Part shown: piece after piece, positions 9,717 to 20,352 of the stretch
How the letters are laid out: every line of letters begins with the position of its first letter
Numbering within the stretch: the stretch's first letter is position 1
DNA from: Sulfurospirillum sp. 1612
GTDB taxonomy: Bacteria; Campylobacterota; Campylobacteria; Campylobacterales; Sulfurospirillaceae
DNA length: 64,000 bases
Assembly: GCF_036556685.1 (NCBI RefSeq)
Contig: NZ_CP140614.1
Span: 1,922,001-1,986,000 of the forward strand
Direction: 5' to 3'
Program-made: the position numbers and the translations under genes
The notes under the pieces: generated by a model
Databases searched by the model: none
What the model was told of the DNA's origin: nothing
What the model saw: only the letters and a program-made list of their open reading frames with translations

Positions 9717-10814
9717 TTATTTTGTTTTGGTACTAATAAGTACGTCTTCCATCACTTTTGTCAAATCGCCATCAAGGATGTGATTGACTTGGGAATACGC
9801 AATTCCACTTCGGTTGTCTTTCACTTGTTGGTACGGCGCTAAGACATAACTTCGTATCTGATGACCCCATCCGATATCACTCTTTTCTACACCATCTTTG
9901 ATGGCTTGTTGTTTTGCACGTTCGTGTTCATAAAGTCTTGACTTTAACATTTTCATCGCATTGGCTTTGTTTTTGTGCTGACTTCTGTCGTTTTGACATT
10001 GTACGACGATTCCTGTCTCAATGTGAGTGATTCTAATAGCCGATTCGGTTTTATTGACATGCTGTCCTCCCGCACCACTTGAGCGATACGTATCGATTCG
10101 GATATCTTTATCCTCCACCACAATATCAATATCATCATCTATTTCCGGACTTACCATCACCGAACTAAAGGAGGTATGTCTTTTGGCATTGGAATCAAAA
10201 GGTGAGATACGCACCAAGCGATGTACGCCATTTTCTACTTTGAGATACCCATAGGCGTTGTCCCCTTTGATGATAAAACTCACATCTTTCAATCCCGCTT
10301 CATCCCCTTCTTGATAATCTAATACTTCAACTTTAAAATTATTACGCTCGCACCATCTTAAATACATACGGTACAGCATACTCGCCCAATCTTGCGATTC
10401 AGTGCCTCCGGCTCCGGGGTGAATGCTAATAATGGCATTATTGTCATCATCATCTCCGCTTAACATCATCGAAATCTCCAAATCCGTAATGACCTGTTCT
10501 AAATGTTCTGCTTCACCAAAGAGTTCCTCAATCGAATCTTCATCGCCCTCATCTTTCGCCATTTCATATAAATCTGCGGCATCATCCACCGTTTTTTTGG
10601 CTTCGGTGTATTTTTTCAATACCGAAGTAATTTTAGTTTTCTCTTTTTGGATGAGACTGGCCGCTTTTGCATCTTCCCAAAACGTTGGATTTTGCTCAAT
10701 CGTATTAATCTCAGCCAATCGCTCTGTGATAGACTCTGGTTTAATGATTTGCGCTATATTGTCAATTTTTGTTGAAAGTTTTTTTAAAAGTTCTGTATAC
10801 TCATAACTGTCCAA
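9717..10814 (-). CDS. prfB: Peptide chain release factor 2
   Basis: 365 residues, full length. The peptidyl-tRNA hydrolysis motif GGQ lies in [15 protein letters not shown], and the stop-codon recognition loop [13 protein letters not shown] carries the SPF tripeptide that reads UGA and UAA. The frame is continuous from the first ATG, so the programmed +1 frameshift that controls prfB in many bacteria is absent here. Divergent from panC with 54 bases between, containing TATAAT-like boxes. Confidence 0.97.
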   Translation of the reverse strand: MDSYEYTELLKKLSTKIDNIAQIIKPESITERLAEINTIEQNPTFWEDAKAASLIQKEKTKITSVLKKYTEAKKTVDDAADLYEMAKDEGDEDSIEELFGEAEHLEQVITDLEISMMLSGDDDDNNAIISIHPGAGGTESQDWASMLYRMYLRWCERNNFKVEVLDYQEGDEAGLKDVSFIIKGDNAYGYLKVENGVHRLVRISPFDSNAKRHTSFSSVMVSPEIDDDIDIVVEDKDIRIDTYRSSGAGGQHVNKTESAIRITHIETGIVVQCQNDRSQHKNKANAMKMLKSRLYEHERAKQQAIKDGVEKSDIGWGHQIRSYVLAPYQQVKDNRSGIAYSQVNHILDGDLTKVMEDVLISTKTK

Positions 10815-10868
10815 ATTTAATTCCTTTTAGATATAATAGCAAATCTATTTTACTATAAAGTGCCTAAA

Positions 10869-11690
10869 ATGAAAATATTTAATAATCCAAATGATTTAAA
10901 AGAATACAGAAAAGGTGTGAAAGGAAACATCGGATTCGTGCCAACTATGGGTGCGCTTCATAAAGGTCACCTTTCACTAATGGAACGCTCTAAAAAAGAG
11001 AATGATATCACCATCGTCTCGATTTTTGTAAATCCAACACAATTTCTCCCCGGAGAAGATTTAGACCAATATCCTAGCCGCATTGATGCAGATAAAAGAA
11101 TTTGTGAATTGGCCGGTGTTGATGCGCTTTTTATCCCGACCAGTGAAGTCATGTACGCGCACACTGAGCCGATGATTACGGTCCCAAATATGCCAGGATA
11201 CATCCTAGAGGGACTCAAACGCCCAGGACATTTTAACGGGGTCTTGCGCGTGGTGATGAAATTGCTCAATATCACCCAACCCACGCATGCATATTTTGGG
11301 AAAAAAGATGCCCAACAACTCTATCTCATCACCAATATGGTGCAATCTTTCTTTATGGATACGATTATCGTGCCGTGTGAAATCGTACGTGAAAGTGAAG
11401 GCTTAGCGCTCTCAAGTCGCAATGCATATTTGAGTGATGATGAAAAAAAACAGGCGCTCAAAATCTCTAAATCACTCAAAGTTGCCACGCGCGCCTTGAT
11501 GAAAAAAGAGTTTAGCGCTGCGAACATCAAAGCCATCATGATGGAAACGATGGAAGGATTAGATGTGGAATATATCGCCATCGTAGATCGCGATTTTAAT
11601 GAAATTGAGACCATTGTGCTCAAACACAGTATCATCTTGGTTGCCGCACGCGTCGGCAAGACTCGATTGATCGATAATTTATGGATATAA
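10869..11690 (+). CDS. panC: Pantothenate synthetase
   Basis: 273 residues. Joins pantoate and beta-alanine with ATP in pantothenate/CoA synthesis. Motifs: [15 protein letters not shown] (HIGH-like nucleotide site), [29 protein letters not shown] (KMSKS-equivalent region) and [11 protein letters not shown]. The ATG at 10869 is preferred, with AAAG about nine bases upstream; a GTG at 10860 would add three residues. rimO follows after one base, so the two are co-transcribed. Confidence 0.96.
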   Translation: MKIFNNPNDLKEYRKGVKGNIGFVPTMGALHKGHLSLMERSKKENDITIVSIFVNPTQFLPGEDLDQYPSRIDADKRICELAGVDALFIPTSEVMYAHTEPMITVPNMPGYILEGLKRPGHFNGVLRVVMKLLNITQPTHAYFGKKDAQQLYLITNMVQSFFMDTIIVPCEIVRESEGLALSSRNAYLSDDEKKQALKISKSLKVATRALMKKEFSAANIKAIMMETMEGLDVEYIAIVDRDFNEIETIVLKHSIILVAARVGKTRLIDNLWI

Positions 11691-11691
11691 C

Positions 11692-13005
11692 ATGGAAAAA
11701 ACACTCTATCTCGTCTCACTAGGTTGCAACAAAAACTTAGTAGATTCCGAAGTCATGCTGGGCAGACTCAAGGATTATAAACTCATCAACGACCCCACAA
11801 CTGCTGATGTTTTGATTGTCAATACCTGCGGCTTCATCGGCGCAGCAAAAGAAGAGAGTCTCAATACAATATTCTCGCTTCATGATCAAAGGAAAAAAGA
11901 TTCTCTACTTGTGGTGAGTGGTTGTCTGACGCAACGCTATCAAGAGCAACTCACCCAAGAATTAAAAGAAGTAGATATCTTCACCGGTGTGGGAGATTAT
12001 GATAAGATTGATGAAATTATAGAAGAGAGAAAAAACAGATTTTCAAACTCCACTTACCTCATCAATGAAGCCCAACGCGTCGTCACGGGTTCTTCGTATC
12101 ATGCGTATGTCAAGCTCAGTGAAGGATGCAATCAACGTTGTAGTTTTTGTGCCATTCCTGGATTTAAAGGGAAGCTAAAATCACGTGAATTATCCTCTAT
12201 CAAAAAAGAGTTGGAAACTTTGGTAGCACAAGGTTTTTATGATTTTAGTTTTATCTCACAAGATAGCAGTTCGTATCTTCGAGACCAAGGTAAGAAAGAA
12301 GGTTTGATTGATTTTATTGATATGGTCGAAAGCATAAAAGGCGTCAAAAGTGCACGAATTTTATATCTGTATCCTACCACAGCTAGCAATGCACTCATCC
12401 AAAAAATCATCGACTCTACAGTATTTCACAACTATTTTGATATGCCAATCCAACACATCAGCGATACCATGCTCAAAAGAATGCGACGGGGAGCAGGAAA
12501 AGAGCGGATTATGGAACAACTTCACATGATGCGCCATGCGAAAGATAGCTTTTTAAGAACGGGCTTTATCGTCGGACATCCCGGTGAGACGGAAGAAGAA
12601 TTTGAAGAGTTGTGTGCTTTTGTCGAGGATTTTGATTTTGATCGTATCAGTATCTTTGCCTATTCTGATGAGGAAGATACCCTCGCCTATGAGATGGAAG
12701 AGAAAATCGACAAAAAAACGATTAACAAACGCATCAAAAAACTCAACAAAATCGTAGAAGATAAAATCCAAAAAAGTCTCGAAACAGAGATTGGCAAAGA
12801 GATTGCCCTAGTCGCAGAACACGAGAGTAGCGAGCATGAGTTTTTTATCGGCGCCAAAAAGTTATCGTGGGATCGTGATATCGATGGGGAAATTCTCATC
12901 AATGAGTCATTGATAGGTGACCTGAAATTTGGACAATGCTACATGGCAACCATCACACAATTAGCCGGAGATAAACTTCTTGCAACCGTTACCCAGCCTG
13001 CATGA
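11692..13005 (+). CDS. rimO: Ribosomal protein S12 methylthiotransferase RimO
   Basis: 437 residues: N-terminal MTTase domain with [13 protein letters not shown] and NTCGFI cysteines, radical-SAM domain with [12 protein letters not shown] (CxxxCxxC cluster), and a C-terminal TRAM domain. It adds a methylthio group to an Asp of ribosomal protein S12. [15 protein letters not shown] and the [11 protein letters not shown] block favour RimO over MiaB; the real MiaB is at 17241-18545. It starts one base after panC and its end overlaps tilS by 26 bases. Confidence 0.95.
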   Translation: MEKTLYLVSLGCNKNLVDSEVMLGRLKDYKLINDPTTADVLIVNTCGFIGAAKEESLNTIFSLHDQRKKDSLLVVSGCLTQRYQEQLTQELKEVDIFTGVGDYDKIDEIIEERKNRFSNSTYLINEAQRVVTGSSYHAYVKLSEGCNQRCSFCAIPGFKGKLKSRELSSIKKELETLVAQGFYDFSFISQDSSSYLRDQGKKEGLIDFIDMVESIKGVKSARILYLYPTTASNALIQKIIDSTVFHNYFDMPIQHISDTMLKRMRRGAGKERIMEQLHMMRHAKDSFLRTGFIVGHPGETEEEFEELCAFVEDFDFDRISIFAYSDEEDTLAYEMEEKIDKKTINKRIKKLNKIVEDKIQKSLETEIGKEIALVAEHESSEHEFFIGAKKLSWDRDIDGEILINESLIGDLKFGQCYMATITQLAGDKLLATVTQPA

Positions 13006-13993
13006 AACGACTGTTTCGGTATTAAAACAGGGCAAAAATCTACTCGCCTTCTCAGGGGGTGTGGATTCTAGTGCATTGTTTTTTATCTTGAAATATCATG
13101 ATATCCCTTTTGATCTTGCGATGGTTGATTATAATATGCGCGCACAAAGCAAACAAGAAGTGGCCTACGCCAAGACTTTGTGCGCGCATCATGATAAAAC
13201 ACTCTTCTTGCATACATGTCAATTAGAAGCATCCAATTTTGAAGATCATGCTCGAGCGGAGCGATATGGGTTTTTTGAAAAAATTATAGAACAACACCAC
13301 TACGACCACCTCATCACCGCCCACCATTTGAATGATAAAGTAGAATGGCTTTTGATGCAATTAGGAAAAGGAAGTGGCGTGGTGGAAATGTTAGGATTTG
13401 ATGAAATCGAAACGCGTGATACCTTTGATATCATCCGACCACTCTCACACATCAGCAAGCAAACATTGCTAGATTTCTTACAGGCGCAAGAACTTCAATA
13501 TTTTCAAGATGAGAGTAATGATTGTGATGATTACACTCGCAACAAAATACGCCACAAATACGCCACGGCATTGGTCCAAGAATTTGAAAAAGGGTTGGTC
13601 AAAAGTTTTGAATATTTGAGAAATGATGCACAGCTTTTGATGCCACGGCAATACCAAAATATCAAAGATTTATATGTATGCAAACGCGATGCTCATGATT
13701 TGAAAAATATAAGGCAAATTGATCACATCTTGAAAAAACTAGGTATTTTGATGAGCAGCGCCCAAAGGAAAGAAGTCATCAGAACCAAAGAGTGCGTCGT
13801 CTCACACAAGATTGCGGTCGTTTTTGATGATGCCTTGATTTACATCGCACCGTTTCAAACGCACACCATGCCAAAAGATTTCAAAGAATTATGCAGAATC
13901 CACAAAATACCGCCAAAAATCCGTGCTTATGTCTATTCTAGCGAGATTGACATTACTGCTTTGGTGGCGCTATCTTATAAACTTTTATCTTAA
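12980..13993 (+). CDS. tilS: tRNA(Ile)-lysidine synthase
   Basis: 337 residues. PP-loop ATPase ([15 protein letters not shown], residues about 21-35) that converts C34 of the AUA-reading tRNA-Ile to lysidine; the [15 protein letters not shown] motif is the TilS specificity block. Translation appears to begin at a TTG inside rimO, with GGAG nine bases upstream, the only start that keeps the conserved N-terminal helix. Shorter than E. coli TilS, as usual in Campylobacterota. Its last 41 bases overlap the 3' end of the convergent PilO-like gene. Confidence 0.93.
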   Translation: MQPLPSLHETTVSVLKQGKNLLAFSGGVDSSALFFILKYHDIPFDLAMVDYNMRAQSKQEVAYAKTLCAHHDKTLFLHTCQLEASNFEDHARAERYGFFEKIIEQHHYDHLITAHHLNDKVEWLLMQLGKGSGVVEMLGFDEIETRDTFDIIRPLSHISKQTLLDFLQAQELQYFQDESNDCDDYTRNKIRHKYATALVQEFEKGLVKSFEYLRNDAQLLMPRQYQNIKDLYVCKRDAHDLKNIRQIDHILKKLGILMSSAQRKEVIRTKECVVSHKIAVVFDDALIYIAPFQTHTMPKDFKELCRIHKIPPKIRAYVYSSEIDITALVALSYKLLS

Positions 13994-14504
13994 ATGACGC
14001 ATCAATAACATTATCTTTAGCATTGAGTTCAATAGGAAAATCTGCTTGGACAATATTTTGATAACGATTGAGTCCTTCTAAAAATTTGTAAAATTTCACG
14101 GGAGTATTGAGCGAGGATGTGACATTGAGTTCATAAACCTTGAATTCTTTTTTATAATCACTTTGTTGCACCTCTTTTAATGTCACATGATGGAAAAACT
14201 GATTGGCAAAACTCACAAATTCCTCTTTTGAGAATTGATGTTTAAAGGCATCAAATATCTTTCTATTTTTCACTTGAAGATTTTTGAGCTCTTTTTCTCT
14301 ACCCGCTAGGACATGTTCCACGCGTGCTTTGTACACATTAGCGCGGTTATAATCATTGCGACTGCTACGATATTGTTTGACATTAGGCACAATCAAAGTA
14401 AACAATAACACCAAAGTAATGGTGATAAAAATAGCAAAGAATATCAGCAACTTGACGTAATTTATTTTTTCAATACTTCTATCTATCTTACTCACTGAAG
14501 CCAT
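13953..14504 (-). CDS. PilO-like inner-membrane protein
   Basis: 183 residues: one membrane segment (about residues 19-40), then a coiled-coil (about 45-85) and a small alpha/beta domain, the architecture of PilO/GspM. It follows PilN-like and PilM-like genes in the order pilM-pilN-pilO, so an alignment-complex role for a type IV pilus or competence system is likely. Sequence similarity to known PilO is weak by eye; the call rests on topology and order. The 3' end overlaps tilS by 41 bases. Confidence 0.6.
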   Translation of the reverse strand: MASVSKIDRSIEKINYVKLLIFFAIFITITLVLLFTLIVPNVKQYRSSRNDYNRANVYKARVEHVLAGREKELKNLQVKNRKIFDAFKHQFSKEEFVSFANQFFHHVTLKEVQQSDYKKEFKVYELNVTSSLNTPVKFYKFLEGLNRYQNIVQADFPIELNAKDNVIDASFKIKVYKIAPPKQ

Positions 14505-15009
14505 CCGTTTGTGTTATTTTATTGGTACTGATAAAATTGTACCAACCGTTTTTTGTTAGATAAAACATCGTACTGTTGGTGCTAAAGATAGATTTTAACG
14601 GGGCAGCAAGAAGAAAATTATAGGTATCTTTTGTTGGCGTTTTACCGTAAATAATCAAAGAATCTTTTTTGATAACCACACGCTTGAGCGTAATTTGGTC
14701 AGGAACCAAATCAAAAAGATTTTTGATACTATCTTTTAAGAGGGTATTGCGAGAATATATCTCTTCACCTTGTGCTTTTTGGCGCAAGAGATACTCAATA
14801 TTCTGATCCATCTGTGAGACTTTAGACTCCAAGACGATGCGCTGGGCATGTTCGACTTTGGTCTCTTTTTTGTAACTGTGTATTTGAAATAACAAGAAAA
14901 GTCCAAATGTAATCAAGATAAAGGAGACAAAAAGAATAAAAATAATCCATATTTTAGTAAAGAGTGACACCAATGGTTTTGGGTGAGGTTTAGTAAAACT
15001 ATAACGCAT
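14488..15009 (-). CDS. PilN-like inner-membrane protein
   Basis: 173 residues: short cytoplasmic tail, one membrane segment (about residues 20-42), coiled-coil (about 45-80) and a small C-terminal domain (VPDQITLKRVVIKKDSLIIYGKTPT), matching the PilN/GspL-C layout. The start at 15009 is chosen over an ATG at 15027 because AGAGG lies six bases before it. It overlaps the PilM-like gene by 11 bases and the PilO-like gene by 17. Function in pilus or DNA uptake is inferred from order. Confidence 0.6.
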   Translation of the reverse strand: MRYSFTKPHPKPLVSLFTKIWIIFILFVSFILITFGLFLLFQIHSYKKETKVEHAQRIVLESKVSQMDQNIEYLLRQKAQGEEIYSRNTLLKDSIKNLFDLVPDQITLKRVVIKKDSLIIYGKTPTKDTYNFLLAAPLKSIFSTNSTMFYLTKNGWYNFISTNKITQTDGFSE

Positions 15010-16063
15010 TGTTCGCCTCTTTGACACTCATATCACAAATTGTTTCTCCAATATTGATTTTGTGAACATCGACACTGAGAAACAGCTCATTTTCAATACT
15101 TTGTATGATCTCTTGGCTCATCTCATAGCCATCGAAGAGTACCATTTTACTGACAAAATCACTCTCGTATATGGGATTATCATAATATTCTCTCAGCGCT
15201 CTACTTAAAAATTTATAAATCTTCATATCTCTACCATACAGTTCGATTCCCATGATATCAATATCATCCTCTTCATCTTCATGTTCGAGTGCTGCGTTAG
15301 AAGATTCTGCGTCTACCTCATCCAAAAAACTCTCTTTTGGACTTTCTTCATCATTATCCAGACTCGCCAAATCATCCAGTGCAAGAAATTCATCCTCCTC
15401 TTCTTTAGGAGCTTCGGGAGCTTTGACATCGTCTATGACATCAACAGCCTCTTCTTCCTCTTCCCAGTCACTGACGGCGTTGAGTTCATCCATATTGGTG
15501 TCATCTTCTATTTTACTAAAGACCCCAAAACATAAAACACCGTGCTGAAAAATACCCAATGCAATAGAATTTTGTTGATTTAATAAATACAGTACGGTCT
15601 TTTTTTGCGGACGTTGTTGAGAGAGGAGATAATACAAAACAACAAAAGGAGAATAGATAAAATCCAAACCGATATTTTTATATACATTATTCGCCCAATT
15701 GATATCGATGAAAGAAGCATATGCAGACCATGTGCCAAAGGAAGCTGTTTTGACATTTTTAGAATCCACACTAAATTTTTCAAAATCTTTGGCTTCTGTA
15801 CCTTTGATGGCACCCTGCCCCAAAGAGTCCAAGAAGAGTGAAACATAAGCAAATTGATACTTTTCTTGAAGGGATAAAAGATACTCTTCAATCGCTTCAT
15901 CTAAGTGATTCGACTCTCTATTGACCTCAAAGTCCTTTTCAAATGTCGCAATGACTTTAGCACGTTTGATTACCTTACCATAGACAGCATAAGCACCATC
16001 TCTTGGGACAATAGAAATAAAAAGATTCGAAAAATATCTCCGGATTATATTTGAAAAACTCAT
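14999..16063 (-). CDS. PilM-like protein with acidic insert
   Basis: 354 residues. The N-terminal part (DGAYAVYGKVIKRAKV, then SLQEKYQFAYVSLFLDSLGQGAIKG) resembles the actin-like ATPase fold of PilM. A strongly acidic, probably disordered segment (about residues 205-275, runs of Glu/Asp) splits the protein. No secretin or pilin gene is present nearby, so this would be one fragment of a dispersed system, as is common for Campylobacterota competence genes. The PilM assignment is by position and general pattern. Confidence 0.55.
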   Translation of the reverse strand: MSFSNIIRRYFSNLFISIVPRDGAYAVYGKVIKRAKVIATFEKDFEVNRESNHLDEAIEEYLLSLQEKYQFAYVSLFLDSLGQGAIKGTEAKDFEKFSVDSKNVKTASFGTWSAYASFIDINWANNVYKNIGLDFIYSPFVVLYYLLSQQRPQKKTVLYLLNQQNSIALGIFQHGVLCFGVFSKIEDDTNMDELNAVSDWEEEEEAVDVIDDVKAPEAPKEEEDEFLALDDLASLDNDEESPKESFLDEVDAESSNAALEHEDEEDDIDIMGIELYGRDMKIYKFLSRALREYYDNPIYESDFVSKMVLFDGYEMSQEIIQSIENELFLSVDVHKINIGETICDMSVKEANNAL

Positions 16064-16139
16064 ATGCCCTTTTCTTGCCTTTATCGTTGCATCTTGTGAT
16101 ACACTCTTTGATTTTAGGATACTCTGTATGTATTTTAAG

Positions 16140-16169
16140 CTACATTTGCTTAATTATAAGCAAATGTAG
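16140..16169 (-). terminator. Perfect 13-bp hairpin between two minus-strand genes
   Basis: Arms 16140-16152 and 16157-16169 (CTACATTTGCTTA and its complement) with a 4-base loop. It begins 8 bases after the stop of the 150-residue gene (16177-16629) and before the PilM-like gene. There is no long U-run on either side, so it may be a weak or Rho-assisted terminator, or an RNA-stabilising 3' stem. Confidence 0.5.
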
Positions 16170-16176
16170 TACCAAC

Positions 16177-16629
16177 TCAAAACAATTCCTTGTATAATTG
16201 TGCAAACTTATCATTTATTTTTTTTGAATTTTCGATTAAATCTTGATTGGTCAACTTAGTAGGAGATAATTTTTCATACTCCCCAAGGACGATTTGACAC
16301 ATCATTTTGATACGAATTTTATCATCATTACTATATTTTTTTTTGGTGCTAATGTTTTCTATTTTTTCAAGATAGTTACTGCCCAGTTGGATAAAATTTT
16401 CATAAGCAAGAGCTATCTTGCTTTGTGCCAAAACAGTAGAAGCCATTTTGTTATATTGGTCTTGATGGTACGCTTCTTGTGCCAGTTCGTATGCTTTTGT
16501 ATAATTGCCCACAAAGTAATAAAATCTTGCTTGAAAGGAGTCTTGGTAGGAGGAATTGTAGGTAAAATAAATACCGCTAATCACAAGAATCATCCCCACA
16601 AACAGTACCAATATCACTTTAGATAGCAT
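16177..16629 (-). CDS. Small membrane-anchored TPR-like protein
   Basis: 150 residues: an N-terminal membrane segment (about residues 4-24) followed by helices with a TPR-like pattern (ARFYYFVGNYTKAYELAQEAYHQDQYNK). I do not recognise a named family. It overlaps the acyltransferase gene by 11 bases and ends at the hairpin at 16140-16169, so it is the last gene of the HP0268-miaB transcript. The equivalent position in Campylobacter also carries a hypothetical gene, from memory. Confidence 0.65.
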   Translation of the reverse strand: MLSKVILVLFVGMILVISGIYFTYNSSYQDSFQARFYYFVGNYTKAYELAQEAYHQDQYNKMASTVLAQSKIALAYENFIQLGSNYLEKIENISTKKKYSNDDKIRIKMMCQIVLGEYEKLSPTKLTNQDLIENSKKINDKFAQLYKELF

Positions 16630-17251
16630 GATGCATCATCCTCTCTTTTACAACTTGCTTTGCGGCTTTTATGGAGAGATTATCCAGCAAAAACGGTTCG
16701 CCAAAATAATACTCTACTGTCGCAAAAGGTTTTGGGATAATAAAGCCATCCCAACTGTTTATCCTCCAAAATGAGGAGGGTTTGAAATTAAGTGTCATGA
16801 TAGGCACATGTTTTTTTTGTGCCAACACAACCACACCATCGGCCACGCTGTATCGTGGACCTTTGGGGCCATCGGGGGTAATTCCGATATCTTTTTTTGT
16901 ATCCAATGTCTTCATGGCCGCACGTAGCGCTTTGATACCGCCTCGTGTCGAACTGCCACGAATACTGCCCACACCAAAATACGATGCGATTGTCGCAATT
17001 ATCTCACCATCTTTGTGTTCGCTGATAAAAAAATCAATCGGTCGCTGTTTATTAAAAATACCATAACCACCAAAAACCGATAGCAACTCTCCATGCCAGA
17101 CCGTGATAATGAGAGGCGAAGGCAGCGAGGCAAGAGGCGTTGCAAAATGCACCTTTTTTTTATAGGTGACATACAACAGCTTCATGATAACATAGCCTAG
17201 CTTGGGCATGATTTTTATCATGAAGCTTTTTTTGAATTCCTTAGAAAACAA
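16619..17251 (-). CDS. DUF374 / lysophospholipid acyltransferase-like protein
   Basis: 210 residues. The [12 protein letters not shown] motif carries the catalytic-type His of the DUF374 branch of acyltransferases; [25 protein letters not shown] and [18 protein letters not shown] complete the usual pattern. Probably transfers an acyl group at the inner membrane, for lipid A or phospholipid synthesis; the substrate is not known. Overlaps miaB upstream by 11 bases and the TPR-like gene downstream by 11 bases. Confidence 0.85.
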   Translation of the reverse strand: MFSKEFKKSFMIKIMPKLGYVIMKLLYVTYKKKVHFATPLASLPSPLIITVWHGELLSVFGGYGIFNKQRPIDFFISEHKDGEIIATIASYFGVGSIRGSSTRGGIKALRAAMKTLDTKKDIGITPDGPKGPRYSVADGVVVLAQKKHVPIMTLNFKPSSFWRINSWDGFIIPKPFATVEYYFGEPFLLDNLSIKAAKQVVKERMMHHAI

Positions 17252-18545
17252 CTTCGCCGTACAAAGAGAGACGCTTTGGATTAGTAATTTTGATGCGCAT
17301 TGTTTTACCTAACCACTCTTCTTTGCCCTTTATTTGAACCAGCGCATTATTATCGCTTTTTCCTGCCAACATACCATTGCTGCGAAGCTCTTCAAAATAG
17401 ACCATATACTCTTTATTTAGTCTAGTTTTTGAGATCTCATCGAGTATTTTTTCTTGTTTATCTTGCAATATTTGCAAACGTTTTGATGCCACTTCGCTCT
17501 CAACTTGATCAGTGAATTCAGCTGCTTTGGTGAGGGGTCTTGGAGAGTATTTAAATGAAAAAATTTGTTCAAATTTTACCTGTTCCATCACATCTAAGGT
17601 ATCTTGAAAATCGGCCTCACTCTCACCAGGAAATCCGACGATGATATCGGTGCTGATAGAAACATCAGGGCACAAAGCTCTGAGTTTCAGCGCACGATTT
17701 AAAAACCACTCTTTGGTATAGCCCCGTTTCATTTTTTCCAGCAATGATGTCGAACCACTTTGGAGGGGCATGTGCATCGATTTACAAACTTTTGGATTAT
17801 TGACAAATGTCTCTAGAAACTTGTCATCCATATGAAGGGGATGAGGCGAAGTAAAACGAATCCGCTCGACTCCCTCAACCTCGCTGACTCGATTCAGTAA
17901 GTCGCTAAAGTCCATCTTTTCATGCGTTGACATAGAGAATCTTCTGCCATAATTATTGACATTTTGTCCTAATAAAAAGATCTCTTTTGCACCGTTTTGA
18001 GCGGCTTTTCGCGCTTCATTGACAATCAAATCTGCGGGTATTGAAATCTCTTCACCCCGCGTATGTGGCACGATACAATAGGTGCATTTTTTATCACAAC
18101 CTATTGAAATATTGATAAAGGCTTTGTAGGGATTGTTGCGAAATTCACTAAAGGCATAAGCGCTCTCATCATAATCAATATCGGTGCTGATAAACTTATC
18201 CTTACGCACCGCTTGGGTGATTTTTGAGACATTCCTCGCCCCTAAGACAAAATTGACTTCAGGCGCTCGTTTAAAAACTTCATCGCCGAGATGACTCGCC
18301 GTACATCCACATACACCGATTTTCGCACCCTCTTTTTTCTTCTTATTAAAAACACCGATTTCAGAAAATAGCTTACTGACAGGTTTTTCACGCACACTGC
18401 ACGTGTTGATAAGAATCAAATCCGCTTCATCGATGTTTGGTGTCACATCATAATCTTCTTTATCATGAAGCTCTGCAATCATATGTTCACTGTCTCGCGT
18501 ATTCATCGCGCAACCTAGTGTTTCAATATATAATTTTTTAGACAA
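17241..18545 (-). CDS. miaB: tRNA-2-methylthio-N6-dimethylallyladenosine synthase MiaB
   Basis: 434 residues with the MTTase domain ([24 protein letters not shown]), radical-SAM cluster ([18 protein letters not shown]) and C-terminal TRAM domain. It methylthiolates i6A37 of tRNAs reading UNN codons. CxxxCxxC and TRGxE separate it from RimO, whose gene is also in this window. It starts 8 bases after the HP0268 gene and overlaps the acyltransferase gene by 11 bases. Confidence 0.96.
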   Translation of the reverse strand: MSKKLYIETLGCAMNTRDSEHMIAELHDKEDYDVTPNIDEADLILINTCSVREKPVSKLFSEIGVFNKKKKEGAKIGVCGCTASHLGDEVFKRAPEVNFVLGARNVSKITQAVRKDKFISTDIDYDESAYAFSEFRNNPYKAFINISIGCDKKCTYCIVPHTRGEEISIPADLIVNEARKAAQNGAKEIFLLGQNVNNYGRRFSMSTHEKMDFSDLLNRVSEVEGVERIRFTSPHPLHMDDKFLETFVNNPKVCKSMHMPLQSGSTSLLEKMKRGYTKEWFLNRALKLRALCPDVSISTDIIVGFPGESEADFQDTLDVMEQVKFEQIFSFKYSPRPLTKAAEFTDQVESEVASKRLQILQDKQEKILDEISKTRLNKEYMVYFEELRSNGMLAGKSDNNALVQIKGKEEWLGKTMRIKITNPKRLSLYGEVVF

Positions 18546-18553
18546 TTTGCATC

Positions 18554-18796
18554 CTAAAGTATGTGTACTTCATACATGTAATCATCATCCCCAAGACCAT
18601 ATTTCACTTCTCTAAGATACACACTGCAATCATTTGCTTCAAAATGTTCTACGAGTGCCACAAGATCTTTATGGGAATTCTCTTTATCAAAATAGAATAT
18701 TTTTTGTCCCTCTTTTTGTACGCTCTCCATAATTTTTTCTAATTTTATAATTTTTGGTTTAGCGTCTAACTCTTTTCTTGCTAATTTAAGTTCCAT
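18554..18796 (-). CDS. HP0268-family protein
   Basis: 80 residues, matching the Campylobacterota-restricted HP0268 family: an [32 protein letters not shown] core and a YMYEVHIL end. The Helicobacter pylori member has been described as a nicking nuclease/ribonuclease; whether this one is active is unknown. First gene of the run leading into miaB and divergent from nusA. Its presence is one of the best taxonomic markers in the window. Confidence 0.85.
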   Translation of the reverse strand: MELKLARKELDAKPKIIKLEKIMESVQKEGQKIFYFDKENSHKDLVALVEHFEANDCSVYLREVKYGLGDDDYMYEVHIL

Positions 18797-18900
18797 TTTT
18801 ACCTTCTTTGTTGAACAAAATTATATCCCCAAATAGGAGACATAGAATCACGATATTTTATCTTTATTTGTATAAATTGATGATTAAAGCAACATATTGC

Positions 18901-18929
18901 TTGAATAAAAAGAATTTTTTAGGTATAAT
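18901..18929 (+). promoter_or_regulatory. Sigma-70-type promoter for nusA
   Basis: TTGAAT at 18901-18906, a 17-base spacer and TATAAT at 18924-18929, reading toward nusA. Transcription would begin near 18936, leaving an untranslated leader of about 117 bases. The leader contains a short TGTAAG...CTTACA inverted repeat (18942-18969) but no recognised riboswitch. Confidence 0.65.
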
Positions 18930-19052
18930 CATTCCCTTCATGTAAGTTTTAAATTTGTAATTCTTACACTCGCAATTCCAGAAATTCCATAGTATTACGT
19001 GTTATATTGCGAAAAGATTTCAGCATGAATATGCAAAAAAAAGAGGTATCCA

Positions 19053-20159
19053 TTGAGTAAAATATTAGACATTATCGAATCCATCGCCAACGAAAAAGGG
19101 TTGGACATTAAAGAGGTTAAAGAGACCGTCACCACGGCGCTCATCAACACTGCTAAAAAAGTTTACGGCAGAGAGTACGAATACGGTGCTGAGATTAATC
19201 CCGAGACAAAAAGTCTAAAACTTTACCAGAAAGTCATCGTGTTGCAAGATGATGATGAACGATTGCAAGAAGAAAATGAAAATTTTATCGCACTAAAAGA
19301 AGCCAAAGAAGTGGATCCAGAAATCGAAGTCAATGACGAATTAACTTATGAATTGCCTCTTGATAATTTGGGTAGAACTGCAGCGGCCACCTTACAAAAA
19401 GAATTGGAATTTCACATACAAAGATTATTAGAAACCAAGATATTTGATAAATACAAAAACATGATAAATCGTCGTGTATTTGGCACCGTAGTCAGAGTCG
19501 ACAATGAAGAAAATACTTATATTGAGATCGATGAAGTCCGTGCAATACTTCCACGAAAAAGCAGAATCAAAGGTGAAAAATTTAAAGTGGGCGATGTCGT
19601 AAAAAGTGTCATCAGAAAAGTTTTTATTGAGCGTTCACAAGGGATTGTGGTCGAACTCTCAAGAACCAGTCCAAAGTTTTTGGAAGCCCTATTACAACTT
19701 GAAGTCCCTGAAATCAAAGATGGTCTGATCGAGATCAACTCATCGGCAAGAATTCCCGGAGAGCGTGCCAAAGTAGCACTCACATCACTCCACCAAAATG
19801 TTGATGCTGTTGGAGCTACGGTAGGAACGCGAGGTGTGCGCATTAATTCTATTAGTAAAGAGTTACACGGCGAAAATATCGACTGCATTGAGTACTCTAG
19901 CATTCCAGAGATTTTTATCGCCAAAGCGCTTAGCCCGGCTATCATCTCCAGCGTTAAAGTCGTCGGCGACAAAAAAGCCGTCGTCACCTTGCTAGCAGAT
20001 CAAAAATCCAAAGCTATCGGTAAAAATGGTATCAATATCCGATTAACCTCCATGCTCACCGGCTATGAAATCGAACTCCGAGAGAAAGATGGCTCAAGCA
20101 CATCAAGCGCAAGTGAAGTCAAAGATCCAAACGCATTAAAAAATCTATTTGGCAGTTAA
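19053..20159 (+). CDS. nusA: Transcription termination/antitermination factor NusA
   Basis: 368 residues: N-terminal RNA-polymerase-binding domain, S1 domain (FGTVVRVDNEENTYIEIDEVRAILPRK), then two KH domains (EIKDGLIEINSSARIPGERAKVAL; VVGDKKAVVTLLADQKSKAIGKNGINI). The acidic C-terminal repeats of the E. coli protein are missing, as in most short NusA proteins. The start is TTG with AGAGG six bases upstream; nearby ATGs are out of frame. Monocistronic, ending in a clear terminator. Confidence 0.96.
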   Translation: MSKILDIIESIANEKGLDIKEVKETVTTALINTAKKVYGREYEYGAEINPETKSLKLYQKVIVLQDDDERLQEENENFIALKEAKEVDPEIEVNDELTYELPLDNLGRTAAATLQKELEFHIQRLLETKIFDKYKNMINRRVFGTVVRVDNEENTYIEIDEVRAILPRKSRIKGEKFKVGDVVKSVIRKVFIERSQGIVVELSRTSPKFLEALLQLEVPEIKDGLIEINSSARIPGERAKVALTSLHQNVDAVGATVGTRGVRINSISKELHGENIDCIEYSSIPEIFIAKALSPAIISSVKVVGDKKAVVTLLADQKSKAIGKNGINIRLTSMLTGYEIELREKDGSSTSSASEVKDPNALKNLFGS

Positions 20160-20168
20160 GCTATTGGT

Positions 20169-20197
20169 AAATCCCTCAGTAAAACCTGAGGGATTTT
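20169..20197 (+). terminator. Intrinsic terminator of nusA
   Basis: An 11-bp stem (AAATCCCTCAG at 20169-20179 with CTGAGGGATTT at 20186-20196), loop TAAAAC, and a short T run. The arms are near-symmetrical in A/T flanks, so it can also serve the convergent entericidin-like gene ending at 20203. Confidence 0.85.
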
Positions 20198-20202
20198 ATG
20201 GG

Positions 20203-20352
20203 TTACTCTGTTTTTTGCTCGACGTAAGAGGCGCCATCATGAACTTTTTCTTTCGTCCAATTTGCTCCCGCTTTCGTATCCTCTTTGATACCGTTCCACG
20301 TCGCACAACCCGCAAAAATTAGCATCATTGTTATCATTAAAATATATTTCAT
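20203..20352 (-). CDS. Entericidin-like small lipoprotein
   Basis: 49 residues. MKYILMITMMLIFAGCATWNG is a lipoprotein signal with the lipobox IFAGC, so the mature lipoprotein is only about 34 residues; the CATWNGIKEDTKAGANWTKEKV pattern fits the EcnA/EcnB (entericidin) family, small cell-envelope lipoproteins linked to bacteriolysis/toxin-antidote behaviour in Enterobacteria. GGAG lies six bases before this ATG; another ATG at 20355 would add one Met and overlaps the permease stop as ATGA. Too short for most gene callers. The function here is unknown. Confidence 0.75.
   Translation of the reverse strand: MKYILMITMMLIFAGCATWNGIKEDTKAGANWTKEKVHDGASYVEQKTE

Noticed and set aside
9717-10814. 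Programmed +1 frameshift in prfB
   Set aside because: The gene reads as one continuous 365-codon frame from its first ATG; no in-frame TGA near codon 25 is present.
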